Below, piece by piece: positions 1-8,666 of a stretch of 64,000 nucleotides of DNA. A program made the position numbers and the translations under genes. The notes beneath the pieces are model-generated. The model did no database searches. It was not told the origin of the DNA and saw only the letters and a list, made by a program, of their open reading frames with translations. The DNA is from Robiginitalea sediminis (GTDB taxonomy: Bacteria; Bacteroidota; Bacteroidia; Flavobacteriales; Flavobacteriaceae). The DNA is taken from the NCBI RefSeq assembly GCF_002198115.1, contig NZ_NGNR01000001.1, positions 812,296 to 876,295 of the forward strand. Direction: 5' to 3'. The stretch's first letter is position 1. Every line of letters begins with the position of its first letter.

Positions 1-108
1 GCCGGCGTTTTTTTTGGTCTTGGTTTCGCTCGAACCAGGACCCTGCCACCGCGCCATCTGGCCCCTTCGCTAAAACAGTCCACCGGACTGTTTTTTAACG
101 CTCGGTCC
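1..108. repeat. Left copy of ~110-bp direct repeat flanking the island
   Basis: This stretch repeats almost base for base at 12389-12501 with an offset of 12388. It begins inside a terminator (GCCGGCG followed by eight T) and contains the hairpin AAAACAGTCC/GGACTG. It ends at CTCGGTCC, just before the 23-bp att core. The copies differ mainly in the T-run length after the hairpin. It is probably the downstream flank of a tRNA gene, amplified in tandem; the window opens in the middle of a unit. Confidence 0.85.
72..96 (+). terminator. Hairpin plus T-run in the flanking repeat
   Basis: AAAACAGTCC, a two-base loop and GGACTG are followed by six T, which is the form of an intrinsic terminator. 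The same hairpin recurs at about 12460-12486 in the right-hand copy of the repeat. Confidence 0.55.
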
Positions 109-131
109 GGTTCGAGCCCAAGAGGGGGAGC
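109..131 (+). other. Left attachment core (attL), tRNA-Asn 3' end
   Basis: These 23 bases, starting GGTTCGAGCCC and ending GGGGGAGC, are identical to 12214-12236 and 12351-12373. They correspond to the T-loop through the acceptor 3' strand of a tRNA. The bases to the left (CTCGGTCC) do not pair with CCAAG, so there is no intact tRNA here. This is only a tRNA tail that can act as a recombination core. Confidence 0.65.
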
Positions 132-142
132 CCAGTAAACAT

Positions 143-179
143 AAAGCTTCAGCGAGTCTCAGACTTCTGAAGCTTTTTT
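143..179 (+). terminator. Intrinsic terminator at the island left end
   Basis: A perfect 10-bp stem, AAAGCTTCAG (143-152) with CTGAAGCTTT (167-176), has a 14-nt loop and runs into a T tract. It lies 11 bp inside the att core, where a tRNA terminator carried by an island end would be expected. Confidence 0.7.
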
Positions 180-181
180 CA

Positions 182-202
182 TTTGCAAACATTTTGCAAA
201 CA
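182..202. repeat. Two TTTGCAAACA repeats, candidate integrase arm sites
   Basis: TTTGCAAACA occurs at 182-191 and 193-202, 11 bp apart, so both lie on the same helix face. A third copy lies at 12078-12087 by the integrase start, close to the opposite end of the island. Paired copies near both ends suit arm-type binding sites. Function is inferred from position only. Confidence 0.45.
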
Positions 203-295
203 CCCCAAATTTTAACAGTTTTACCCCTTTTTTCTTGTTCTCCAAGGCTTTGTCGTATCATTCCCCGAGTCAATTCAAGAGCACTTTTTTAACCC

Positions 296-325
296 AAATC
301 TTACCAAATCTTACCAAAACTTACC
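296..325. repeat. Three tandem 10-bp iterons
   Basis: AAATCTTACC, AAATCTTACC and AAAACTTACC follow one another without gaps. Exact helical-turn spacing close to an island end suggests binding sites for the integrase or an excisionase. The same region shows no coding potential. Confidence 0.45.
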
Positions 326-417
326 TGCTTGCCTAGGCAATCATTTGGAGCAAAATCCACTTTTTTATCATAATTCATAACTGAATATCAATCAGTTGGG
401 ATGTTTTTATCATAAAA

Positions 418-483
418 ATGGAATCACTAGTCAAACAAGAGATTCTTCAAGTGATAGAATATAAGCGGATAATGATATCGTAA
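418..483 (+). other. 21-codon open frame, probable gene remnant
   Basis: The frame begins MESLVKQEILQVIEYK and stops at TAA 481-483. It reads like the start of an alpha-helical protein but is cut short. A hairpin (TAACCGG/CCGGTTA) overlaps its stop. The 132-795 interval otherwise holds only the terminator, iterons and a minus-strand short frame, and I see no intact gene in it. Confidence 0.2.
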
Positions 484-584
484 CCGGCGGTAGCCGGTTA
501 CCCTCTTGCTTCTTCCGAACCCTTTGCGAAGCAAAGAAATAAATTGCGTCAAGTTGCACTATCCATTTACGGCTCCTACGGCCA

Positions 585-716
585 TTATTCTGAAAGATTG
601 TTGAGTTTACAAGATGAAAGATCTTTCCAAAAATCCTGGAAGTAATAAGACATAATTAAAGCGAGACCACCGAGATTTATTCCCAGGTAGCTGAGCATTC
701 CTTCCAGGAAATTCAT
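585..716 (-). CDS. Possible 43-residue membrane peptide
   Basis: A minus-strand ATG frame encodes a peptide with one hydrophobic segment (about residues 9-27, reading YLGINLGGLALIMSYYF) followed by a charged tail. Its composition looks like a real membrane segment rather than random translation. It has no recognised family and may be the surviving end of a larger gene, since the region is full of remnants. Confidence 0.25.
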   Translation of the reverse strand: MNFLEGMLSYLGINLGGLALIMSYYFQDFWKDLSSCKLNNLSE

Positions 717-795
717 GATCTACTATCTTGGGCCTATAAAGGATATTTAGTGCATAATGCACTATACAGAAACGTTGTACGCAAGTTGACCTAAT

Positions 796-1275
796 ATGAC
801 GATAAAAAATATCAAGTCGGAACAACAAGCCGAATTGAGCGAATTCGTGCTCGGAATACAAAACGGGGAATTTGGACTTCGGTTTTAAGAAAATGAACAA
901 CGGGACTTGATTGATACGGCAGAATTTTATAAAGGTGGTGGGTTTTGGATTGCGGAGTTGGAACGTGAAATTGTGGGATGTATCGGACTTCAAAAATTGA
1001 ATGGGAATATTGGGGTTTTAAGAAAGATGTTCGTCAAAAAAGAACTGCGTGGGACGGACTTAAAAATTGCTCAAAATCTATTCGACAAATTAAAGTCGGA
1101 ATCCGAAAAAATCGGATTTAAAAGTATTCTGCTGGACACACCTTCAGTTGCCAAGGCGTCGCACCGATTTTACGAAAAGAATGGATTTTTTGAATTGGAC
1201 AGGTCACAAATCCCGCCTGAATATAAGTTTCCCGACAGGAATTCCAAAATATTCGAACTCAAACTGACGGAATAA
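796..1275 (+). pseudogene. GNAT acetyltransferase with internal stop
   Basis: The frame from ATG 796 encodes a GNAT-type N-acetyltransferase. It has the family pattern of an N-terminal EFGL segment, then FYKGGGFWIAELE, VGCIGL, the LRKMFVKKELRG acetyl-CoA region and a C-terminal FYEKNGF. Codon 31 is TAA (886-888) in the middle of the conserved stretch ...NGEFGLRF-stop-ENEQRDLIDT..., and both sides remain in one frame. A start at 907 would lack the first beta strand. I therefore call it a nonsense-inactivated gene. Readthrough or sequencing error is the alternative. Confidence 0.75.
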
Positions 1276-1281
1276 AAACCT

Positions 1282-1414
1282 GCGTACAACAAGGTGTATA
1301 ATTAATTGCGGTCGGAATTTCCAAGTGGAAATTCCTGCCATCAATTATCTTTAGGGCTAGGCGGACATTTTCCGTTGGAATAGTCCGCAACTAATCATAC
1401 ACGAACCGTTAGCG
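1282..1414. repeat. attC-like imperfect inverted repeat
   Basis: Six bases after the GNAT stop, TGTATAATTAATTGCGG (about 1295-1311) is answered by CCGCAACTAATCATACA (about 1385-1401). An inner pair (GGAATTTCC/GGAAATTCC) adds a second stem. Outer boundaries read CGTACAAC and CCGTTAGCG, loosely like integron attC R-boxes, but they do not match GTTRRRY exactly. A gene followed by such a site resembles a single-gene cassette. No integron integrase is in the window. Confidence 0.45.
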
Positions 1415-1463
1415 ATAATGACAAAGTCAACTTCATTAGATATTTTGCATAGTAACTAAAAAG

Positions 1464-2450
1464 GTGAAATACATTTCAATCAATCTATATCGTAAAGTGA
1501 TTAATCATGCTATCGCTGAAGGCATGACCAGAAATGATTTCATTGAACTTCCAACACCGATGTCTGATATTGACAACATTCAAGCTGTACCAGCTGATGA
1601 GTTTTTTAAACTCCATGAGATGATCGATGAAAGGCTAGGGCCTGGTTTCTCGGTTAGAGTAGGCCAACAAATGAAAATTGAAGATTATGGTGTTCTGGGG
1701 CTCTCATGGCGGACCTGTTCCTGGGCAGGTGAGATTTTCGATAGAAGTGAGCGTTATTTCAAATTACTCTCCAATACTTACGTTTTTAAAGTTGATAAAA
1801 AATCAAATATTTCAACTATTTACTTACTACGCGAGCCACATCGAAGAGGTTTAGAGCTTTCTAATGAAGCTACCCTTTCTGCTGCTGTGGTTGTATTAAG
1901 AGACATGACAGAAACGAATATTTCGCCCATTGAGGTTTCTTTTAAGCATAACCCGCCCAGCGATCTCAGCACTTATGAAGAAGCATTCCAATGCACAATA
2001 CTTTTTAATCAACAGCATTACGCAATTACTTACAAGACTTCTGACCTGGAAACCCGTACAGCTAAGGCAGATGCAAGTATCAATCGTTTTCTCGTTGAGC
2101 GAGTCGAAGAAGAAACCAATAAACTTGAGGTTGCGGGTAATAAACTGGTTTTTGATGTAGAGAAGCTGATAACAGATGCACTCCCTAGCGGCATCCCAAG
2201 CATTCATCACATTGCCGAACATATGGGCATGAGCAATCGCACGTTGACACGAAGATTAACTGAAGCTGGAGTCTCTTACCGCGATCTAATCAAAAAGATT
2301 CAGGAAAGCGTTGCTACAAATCTGCTGAAAAAATCATCGAGAAGTATAGCTGAAATTGCATTCGAAACTGGTTTTTCAGAGCAAAGTGCTTTTAACCGTG
2401 CATTCAAGCGATGGAAGGGCCTTTCCCCTGTCGAATTTCGGAAAAACTAA
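1464..2450 (+). CDS. AraC-family transcriptional regulator
   Basis: This 328-residue protein has an N-terminal ligand-sensing half of the Arabinose_bd/OruR type (about 20-200) and a C-terminal double helix-turn-helix (about 235-328). The HTH shows the family signs MSNRTLTRRL and IAEIAFETGFSEQSAFNRAFKRW. The start is GTG. An ATG 20 codons in (MTRNDF) would cut the conserved N-terminus. It lies upstream of, and codirectional with, a cytochrome-DUF1772-AhpD-NmrA gene run, and it probably controls that run in response to an organic effector. Ligand unknown. Confidence 0.85.
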   Translation: MKYISINLYRKVINHAIAEGMTRNDFIELPTPMSDIDNIQAVPADEFFKLHEMIDERLGPGFSVRVGQQMKIEDYGVLGLSWRTCSWAGEIFDRSERYFKLLSNTYVFKVDKKSNISTIYLLREPHRRGLELSNEATLSAAVVVLRDMTETNISPIEVSFKHNPPSDLSTYEEAFQCTILFNQQHYAITYKTSDLETRTAKADASINRFLVERVEEETNKLEVAGNKLVFDVEKLITDALPSGIPSIHHIAEHMGMSNRTLTRRLTEAGVSYRDLIKKIQESVATNLLKKSSRSIAEIAFETGFSEQSAFNRAFKRWKGLSPVEFRKN

Positions 2451-2555
2451 TTCACACCTCCATTTTGGCGTAAAGTATCAAAGCTTTGGCTCAAAATGTC
2501 AAGCATACCCCCTCCCTTACTTTCAATTTTACACTCGTAATCAATTACGAATAAA

Positions 2556-2909
2556 ATGAAAGCAAGACTCATTTAAACATCATGGCTAGGAGTAATAACA
2601 GCAGCGCTGATTGTGATTAGCGCTTTTAATACCCAAACAGATATCCATGAGAATCATGGCGAGCTACCTTATAAGGACGAAAAGCTAAAAAAAGAAGCAT
2701 TTAAGATTCTTGATACGAAATGTAATGTCTGCCATCGCAAACAGAACCCTTTCATGGTCTTTAATGAAAAGAACATATCCAGAAGGGCAAAAAAAATCTA
2801 TCAGATGGTCTTTGTCGAACGGAGAATGCCTAAAGGAAACGAGATCCAATTGACCAATGAAGAATTCATCAAGCTGAAAAAATGGCTGTTCACTGAAAAC
2901 ATACTATAA
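2556..2909 (+). pseudogene. Small c-type cytochrome-like protein, nonsense in signal peptide
   Basis: From ATG 2556 the frame reads a signal-peptide-like start (MKARLI, stop, TSWLGVITAALIVISAF). Then comes a soluble domain with one haem motif, CNVCH, and a PFMVF/RRMPKGN segment. The TAA at 2574-2576 falls at codon 7 inside the signal peptide. A GTG at 2613 would restart translation but would leave the protein cytoplasmic, where haem attachment could not occur. I see a nonsense-damaged exported monohaem protein. It precedes the DUF1772 gene by two bases, so the two were probably coupled. Confidence 0.6.
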
Positions 2910-2911
2910 AT

Positions 2912-3420
2912 ATGGAAATTTCACTAAAAGCAATGGTCTTGTTGGGAGCAGTAATCCTGACTGGCCTTTCAGCAGGCTTGTTATTCGCCTGGTCGGTTTC
3001 GGGAATCCAGGAACTAAGCTAATAGGGAATCAACCCTACCTAGAAACTATGCAGTCTATCAACAGGGCAATTCTCAACCCAGCATTCTTTATTGTATTCT
3101 TTGGTAGTGTGATTTTGCTAAGCATTGCCAGTATTTATGAGTTTCATTCTAACAAAGTCGTGTTCGGACTTATGCTATCCTCTGCTATAACCTATATGGC
3201 AGGAACGATACTAGTGACAGGGCTTGGCAATGTACCACTCAATGATCAATTAGATGTTCTCAAAATTGGAGAAATGAACGCCTCACAGATAGCGCAATTC
3301 AGACAGTTCTACGAAACCAACTGGAACAAGCTTCATCTAATTCGGACAGTATTTGCAGTAGTCTCATTCCTTCTGTCGGTAGTAGCGCTCTTTGTTCATG
3401 TAAAAGAATCTAATCCTTAA
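2912..3420 (+). pseudogene. DUF1772-family membrane protein, frameshifted
   Basis: ATG 2912 opens a frame with the first transmembrane segment (about residues 9-28, LLGAVILTGLSAGLLFAWSV) and stops at TAA 3020-3022. The rest of the same protein continues in another frame from about 3012 to 3420 and holds three further membrane segments. Restoring one C in ATCCAGGAACT (about 3006-3016) gives the expected VIPGTKLIG joint. It therefore looks like a one-base deletion in a four-helix DUF1772 (anthrone-oxygenase-like) protein. ATG 3049 could give a version lacking helix 1. Confidence 0.7.
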
Positions 3421-3432
3421 ATCACAAATCAA

Positions 3433-4035
3433 ATGGCCTTTTTTAGTTATCTCAACGAAAACTCCGATATAACAGATATTACCTTCAATGATCGTCCAAG
3501 GCTCGGCCCTATGGATAAAGCGTCACAGGAAATCATGAGAGGTAAATCCTCTTTTACCGAAGCAGAGCGCGAAATAATGGCTGCGTATGTTTCAGGGCTC
3601 AATGCTTGTGCATTTTGCCACGGCTCTCATAAAGCCGTAGCTGAGCAATTCGGTATCAGTCCTCAGGTAATAGAACAGCTGATTGAAGATGTCGATTCAG
3701 CACCTATTAACGAATCACTAAAGCCGGTCTTTCATTACCTGAAAAAATTAACCCTGACCGCAAGCAAACTCACCAAAGCCGATGTGGAAAAAGTAATAGC
3801 AGCAGGCTGGTCAGAAGATGCGCTGCATGAAGCCATTCTAGTCGGCTGTCTATTCAATTTCTACAACCGATTGCTAGACGGACACGGTATCAAAGGCAAC
3901 CAGGCAATTTACCAATTTGGAGGGCAGCACCTCGCAAAGAATGGCTATGGTGTCCCTTGGTTCATAGGACTTATTAAGAACACCATCAAAAAAAGCAAAC
4001 TCAAAAAGCTGCATGAATTAGAGAAGCAGCTTTGA
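3433..4035 (+). CDS. AhpD-like carboxymuconolactone decarboxylase family protein
   Basis: This 200-residue, all-helical protein belongs to the AhpD/CMD fold. The redox motif C59-A-F-C62 followed by H66 is the catalytic CxxC of alkylhydroperoxidase D relatives, so peroxidase or electrophile-detoxifying activity is likely. The basic C-terminus (KNTIKKSKLKKLHELEKQL) is an extension. It follows the DUF1772 gene by 12 bp and precedes the NmrA gene by 28 bp, so the set is probably one operon under the upstream AraC protein. It appears intact, unlike the two genes before it. Confidence 0.8.
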   Translation: MAFFSYLNENSDITDITFNDRPRLGPMDKASQEIMRGKSSFTEAEREIMAAYVSGLNACAFCHGSHKAVAEQFGISPQVIEQLIEDVDSAPINESLKPVFHYLKKLTLTASKLTKADVEKVIAAGWSEDALHEAILVGCLFNFYNRLLDGHGIKGNQAIYQFGGQHLAKNGYGVPWFIGLIKNTIKKSKLKKLHELEKQL

Positions 4036-4063
4036 GCAAAGATTTAAACTCAAAATTATAGAA

Positions 4064-4906
4064 ATGAAAGACAATATCTTAGTAATCGGAGGAACCGGTA
4101 AGACTGGTCACCGAGTAGTAAAAGGCCTCTCTGAATTAGGCCACCATGTAACCGTAGGGTCAAGGAAAGGCACTCCTGCATTTGATTGGGAAGACTACTC
4201 CACTTTTGCGCCTGCCCTTAAAGGAATGGATCGTGCCTACATCGTTTATTATCCTGATCTGGCAGTTCCTGGCGCCAAAGAAGCCATCACAGCATTAACC
4301 GAGGCAGCTTTGAAAGCAGGTGTAGAAAAAGTTGTGCTGCTATCTGGAAAGGGAGAAACGGTAGCAGAAGCCTGTGAAGAAATCGTGGCGAATTCGGGGC
4401 TTAACTATACTCTGGTAAGGGCATCATGGTTTAACCAGAATTTTAGCGAAGGAGCTTTTCTTGATTTCGTCTTGGCGGGACAAGTAGCGCTACCTATGCC
4501 AGAGGCAGAGATTCCATTTGTAGATGCAGACGATATCGCTGAAGTAGTGACGAAGGTGCTGGTAGACGATTCCTACAACGGTGAAACCATCACCGTGACC
4601 GGCCCCAAAAAACTAACCTTTGGCCAGATAGTAAAAATAATGGAGCAAGCCATTGGAAGAAACATCCAATACATCCCTATCTCTATCGAAGAGTTCAAAG
4701 CAGGAATGAAAGCTGCAGGCCTTCCGGATTCTTATGTATGGCTCTTTGGCTATCTATTTAAAGAGGTGCTTGGAAACCCTGACAATCAGGCAGTGTCTAA
4801 TGATGTCAAAAGAGTGCTAGGCCGCAGAGCCACTTCTTTTGAAGAATATGTGCAAAAGACCTTAGATACTGGTGTTTGGAATCAAGCCGTATCAGAAAGC
4901 ATCTAA
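4064..4906 (+). CDS. NmrA-like NAD(P)-binding protein
   Basis: This 280-residue atypical short-chain dehydrogenase of the NmrA/HSCARG type has the dinucleotide motif GGTGKTG at residues 9-15. The family signature LVRASWFNQNFSEG lies near 125-140. Such proteins are NAD(P)H sensors or quinone/flavonoid reductases. No Tyr-x-x-x-Lys catalytic pair is evident, which favours sensing or a non-classical reductase role. It is the last gene of the AraC-linked run and has no sign of damage. Confidence 0.8.
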   Translation: MKDNILVIGGTGKTGHRVVKGLSELGHHVTVGSRKGTPAFDWEDYSTFAPALKGMDRAYIVYYPDLAVPGAKEAITALTEAALKAGVEKVVLLSGKGETVAEACEEIVANSGLNYTLVRASWFNQNFSEGAFLDFVLAGQVALPMPEAEIPFVDADDIAEVVTKVLVDDSYNGETITVTGPKKLTFGQIVKIMEQAIGRNIQYIPISIEEFKAGMKAAGLPDSYVWLFGYLFKEVLGNPDNQAVSNDVKRVLGRRATSFEEYVQKTLDTGVWNQAVSESI

Positions 4907-4954
4907 CATCAACTACACACGGACATAGTCATAGCTAATTGGGGTAATAAATCG

Positions 4955-5056
4955 ATGGAATGTATTAAAGAAACAGGCCGACTCTATAGAGACGCAATGA
5001 TCTTAATCGTTGGCCTGATCTTTTTAGGCTGTTCCAGAATGTCGATCGAAAAGTAG
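4955..5056 (+). other. 33-codon open frame with lipobox-like segment
   Basis: The frame contains MILIVGLIFLGCSR, which looks like a lipoprotein signal (hydrophobic stretch ending L-G-C). It then stops eight codons later. It is most simply the 5' remnant of a lipoprotein gene. The 4907-5176 gap holds nothing else recognisable. Confidence 0.25.
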
Positions 5057-5176
5057 AGTATTTAGTCATTTCAACTACTCAATTATCCGATTATCAAGAG
5101 TTGAGTGCTAGCTGTGAATTACTTAAAACGTACAATATTAATTCGGACTAAAAACTACACCCATAAACTCAACATC

Positions 5177-5953
5177 ATGAATATAAGGCACTTAATGAAC
5201 ACATTCACGGCTATAACATCAATTATTCTTTCCTTTTTTGTTATTGGAATAGATGTTCAATTAAACCCAAATAGCTCAGAAAAATTACTCGAGGTTAAAA
5301 CGGTTCTTTTTACATATACCTCAGATACAACACTAACACTAGAAGAGAAAAGTGTGATAGAAAAAGCACTAACTCAACATACAAATCAGGTGAGTATGGT
5401 ATTAACAAAGCTTCCAGATACCATTATGTATAAAGTTAATATAGTAGATCACAATCTGGATATAGTCAAAGGTGTCTCGGGGATGACTTTAAGGCATAAG
5501 ATGAACGCGTTAATTCAAGTTGATCTTTCAAGTCAATATCCTGGAGGGGTAGTTAAAGCAGGGCAAGATGGTTTAAAGAGCTTGCTATGGCACGAATTAC
5601 ATCATGTTCAACGAGGCTGGTCTATTGAGCAAAATGAATTTGAACAGGGTATAGATATCGCAGCAATAAATGAAGGATTGGCGGTAGTTTTTGCTGAAGA
5701 ATATACAGGAGAGTCAGAAGTGGTGAACTCTACTGCCGATGTTACAGATGCTTGGGTAGATGAAATCCTACAACTGCCAAAAGAAGCCGATTATATGACA
5801 TGGGTATCGGGAATACACCCTGATGGTAGAAGCTACATTGGCTATAGAACAGGCAATTATATAATCAGAAAAGCAATGGAGAAATCAAGCAAAAGTATAT
5901 TAGCCTTGAGTGAATTAAGTCCGACTGAGATTCTTGAATTAGCTGGTTATTAA
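5177..5953 (+). CDS. YjaZ/DUF2268-like zinc-dependent protease
   Basis: I chose ATG 5177, which gives a 258-residue protein with a signal or anchor segment (about residues 8-25). The frame is open back to 5105, but that part is not signal-like. HELHH at 139-143 is a gluzincin-type HExxH zinc motif, and the downstream NEGLAVVFAEEY supplies the likely third ligand. The C-terminal SYIGYRTGNYIIRKA resembles DUF2268 predicted proteases. Substrate unknown. It is preceded and followed by poorly coding DNA, so it is likely a single-gene unit. Confidence 0.65.
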   Translation: MNIRHLMNTFTAITSIILSFFVIGIDVQLNPNSSEKLLEVKTVLFTYTSDTTLTLEEKSVIEKALTQHTNQVSMVLTKLPDTIMYKVNIVDHNLDIVKGVSGMTLRHKMNALIQVDLSSQYPGGVVKAGQDGLKSLLWHELHHVQRGWSIEQNEFEQGIDIAAINEGLAVVFAEEYTGESEVVNSTADVTDAWVDEILQLPKEADYMTWVSGIHPDGRSYIGYRTGNYIIRKAMEKSSKSILALSELSPTEILELAGY

Positions 5954-6247
5954 CATGAATAAAATAAATCACAAAAAAAACCCCCACCTAAAATCATAGT
6001 CACCAATGTTCTGCTATCACCAAGCTCCTTGGCTAATTCAGTGTAGCACTTTTAGTGCTCAGTAGTTAGTTGAAACAGGAATTGAATCTAAATGATGTTT
6101 GCCAAGTAAATGAATATCAAACCAATCAATATTGTGGAACCTTGCTGGGGATGCTGTTTTATCTGGGTTTAAAACCATTCCGCATAAAAGTACATAACCT
6201 AAAATAGGTTCTTATAGCAGCCTTATAAACTTGATTTTTGAAATAAA

Positions 6248-7225
6248 ATGAGATCTACAAACCTGCTTAAAAATACGAGACTGTCTACTCGAACTACTAT
6301 ATTCTTAACAGTCGGATTGATTGTTATTTGGTGTTCCAATCATATTACAAAAAAGTCGAGATTGATTTCGCTTAGTCAGTCACCTGCCTATGATGAGGCA
6401 GTAATTTTTAGTGAAGGAAAAATCTCAACAGATGCCTTTGAGTTTGCGATCACTTTCACACCAGCAATGGACGAAGTATTTTGGACCAGAAGGCAGCCTG
6501 ACTCGAACAATGAGATTATGACGATGCAACTGGTGGAAGGTCATTGGACAGATCCGGAACCTGTGTTTTTTAAGGCTAAATCTGGATGGGACTTTGAGCC
6601 ACAAATCAACCCTCAGGGAACGCGACTCTTTTTTGGAAGTACCCGACCTCTGCCAGATTCCTCTACATCTAATGGACTGCACCAATGGTATAGTGTGAGG
6701 AATCTAAACGGATGGAGTAATCCGGTTCCATTAGAAAGCCCATTCATTGATGAGTCAGTAATTATGTACTTAACTTCTTCAGAAAAGGGAAATCTCTTCT
6801 TCACTACCGGAGAAAAAGGAGACAAACCTGAAGACTGGGTAATCTATCAGTCTATCAATCAAGAAGGAAAGTATCAGCCAATTGAAAGAATGGGAAGTGC
6901 CATCAACTTTGAGGGCAAATATATAGCCCATTCTTATATAGCACCTGATGAAAGCTACCTCATCTACGATGCAAAACGTGACTCAGGTCAAGGTGGTAGT
7001 GACTTATACATCAGTTTCAACCGAAAGGGTCACTGGACGAAAGCATTGAATATGGGACCTCAAGTAAATACCCCTCTAACTGAAATGTGCCCGAGTGTTT
7101 CTCCCGATCAGAAGTACCTGTTTTTCCATAGAGGTGATGAAAACAAGGGAAATATTTATTGGATAGAATTCCAGCCTATAAAAGCACAATTAGAGTTTCA
7201 AAGTAAAAACAATTCAAAAAAATGA
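6248..7225 (+). CDS. PD40 (TolB-like) beta-propeller protein
   Basis: This 325-residue protein has an N-terminal membrane or signal segment (about 16-31, ending in WCSNH). Repeated propeller blades show the PD40 pattern (INPQGTRLFFGS, IAPDESYLIYDA, VSPDQKYLFFHRG). Such domains bind peptides or glycans in the periplasm, and no enzyme motif is visible. Its stop overlaps the next gene start (ATGA at 7222-7225), so it is translationally coupled to the serine hydrolase. The 294 bp before it hold no gene. A related PD40 protein lies at 9200-10144. Confidence 0.7.
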   Translation: MRSTNLLKNTRLSTRTTIFLTVGLIVIWCSNHITKKSRLISLSQSPAYDEAVIFSEGKISTDAFEFAITFTPAMDEVFWTRRQPDSNNEIMTMQLVEGHWTDPEPVFFKAKSGWDFEPQINPQGTRLFFGSTRPLPDSSTSNGLHQWYSVRNLNGWSNPVPLESPFIDESVIMYLTSSEKGNLFFTTGEKGDKPEDWVIYQSINQEGKYQPIERMGSAINFEGKYIAHSYIAPDESYLIYDAKRDSGQGGSDLYISFNRKGHWTKALNMGPQVNTPLTEMCPSVSPDQKYLFFHRGDENKGNIYWIEFQPIKAQLEFQSKNNSKK

Positions 7226-8565
7226 ATAACAAAATATTAATTCTGGTAACACTTGCTCTGGTGTTTTCTTGCAAAGAAAACGACAAGCCACAGAAAACAG
7301 AAACGCAATCAAGAAATAACTACGCGGTTGAAATAGACAGTTTTTTGACAAATCTTGCAAAGGATCAAATATTCATGGGAAGTGTGTCTCTCTCAAAGAA
7401 TGGTGAAGTTGTCTATTCCAATGCGATAGGTTACAGCGACCTTGAAAGTGAGATAAAAGCGAATAAAAACACAAAATACAGAATTGCCTCAATTACAAAA
7501 GTCTTTACTGCTGTCCTTATCTTTAAAGCAATTGAAGATGGCAAAATTCAACTTGATCAAACAATTGATAGTTTCTTTCCGACATTATTAGATGGAGACA
7601 AAATCACTATAGCTCACTTATTGCACCATCAAAGTGGAATTATGAGCTATACCAAAGACCAGTATTTTTGGGATAATCGCACTCAAAATCAATCTTCAAA
7701 AGATTTAATGAATGTGATAATCAGTCTTGATAGAAATTTTGAGCCAGGTGAAAATACCGAGTACAGTAACTCCAATTACTTTTTACTTGCACAACTGCTT
7801 GAGCTCGTTTATGACGATCGCTACGAAAACTTATTAGAAAAAAACATCATCAAACCGCTTGGGCTTCAAGATACCTATGTGGGTAAAACCACTCATTCAG
7901 ATCATAACGAAAGCTTCTCATACACTTCAGAAAATGGAGAATGGAAATTATTCCCTGAAACTCATTTATCCATCGCTAAGGGTAGTGGCTCACTACTTTC
8001 AACTCCTTCAGATCTAAACATCTTTTTTAGAAGTTTGATGAATGGTCAATTAATTTCTTCAGCATCGATAGAGAAAATGACCACTATTATTCGCAATCAT
8101 GGTATGGGTATTTTCAGATACCATATACATGATCAGTCTGGGTATGGGCATGGTGGAAATATCGATGGTTTTACAGCCAATAGCATTTACTTTATGGATC
8201 TTGATGTAGCCTTAACTATAAGCTCAAATGCATCATCCATGCCTATTGAGGAAGTATATTCTGAAATCTTGAAAGTCTATTTGGGAAAACAGGAAGTCAC
8301 CATTTCTGAAGAAGAAGTTGCACAGTTTGTAGGAGTTTATATTTCTGAAAATGACCCTGAAGATCAATGTGTTTTCATTCAAGACAACAATGTTTTAGTC
8401 AATTTCATAAAAAATGAATTCAAAGCACCATTAGTTTATTGGGGCAATAATAGGTTTGTTTTAGAACAACTTTATGCAGAATCAATCTCGTTTACTTTTT
8501 CGGATGATGGGAACCAATTGATTTTTGAGCAAGGTGATTATAGGGGTGTCTACAAAAAAGAATAA
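7222..8565 (+). CDS. Beta-lactamase-fold serine hydrolase lipoprotein
   Basis: This 447-residue exported lipoprotein has its lipobox cysteine at residue 17. The class C/penicillin-binding fold is shown by S90-I-T-K93, the YSN triad at 181-183 and HGG at 310-312, which are the three catalytic motifs of the serine beta-lactamase-like family (esterase, D-aminopeptidase or PBP4-like). The C-terminal ~80 residues form an extra beta domain often found in this family. It is coupled to the upstream PD40 gene. Actual substrate cannot be told from the motifs. Confidence 0.85.
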   Translation: MNNKILILVTLALVFSCKENDKPQKTETQSRNNYAVEIDSFLTNLAKDQIFMGSVSLSKNGEVVYSNAIGYSDLESEIKANKNTKYRIASITKVFTAVLIFKAIEDGKIQLDQTIDSFFPTLLDGDKITIAHLLHHQSGIMSYTKDQYFWDNRTQNQSSKDLMNVIISLDRNFEPGENTEYSNSNYFLLAQLLELVYDDRYENLLEKNIIKPLGLQDTYVGKTTHSDHNESFSYTSENGEWKLFPETHLSIAKGSGSLLSTPSDLNIFFRSLMNGQLISSASIEKMTTIIRNHGMGIFRYHIHDQSGYGHGGNIDGFTANSIYFMDLDVALTISSNASSMPIEEVYSEILKVYLGKQEVTISEEEVAQFVGVYISENDPEDQCVFIQDNNVLVNFIKNEFKAPLVYWGNNRFVLEQLYAESISFTFSDDGNQLIFEQGDYRGVYKKE

Positions 8566-8666
8566 CCACCTAAAATACGGCACATGCACTATGCTCTTTG
8601 GGCTACGGGATTTATCCACATCGAAATAGTATTATTTATAAAACAGACTTCAATAATAGAGCTCAA

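Noticed and set aside
70-273. Minus-strand 67-codon frame across the left att site
   Set aside because: It runs through the terminator, att core and repeats and has no protein character.
296-325. Tandem 10-bp repeats considered as a plasmid origin or CRISPR
   Set aside because: Only three units with no spacers and no replication gene nearby. Arm sites of the integrase fit better.
607-993. 128-codon minus-strand frame
   Set aside because: It is antisense to the GNAT pseudogene and shows no domain. The shorter 585-716 frame in another register looks more protein-like.
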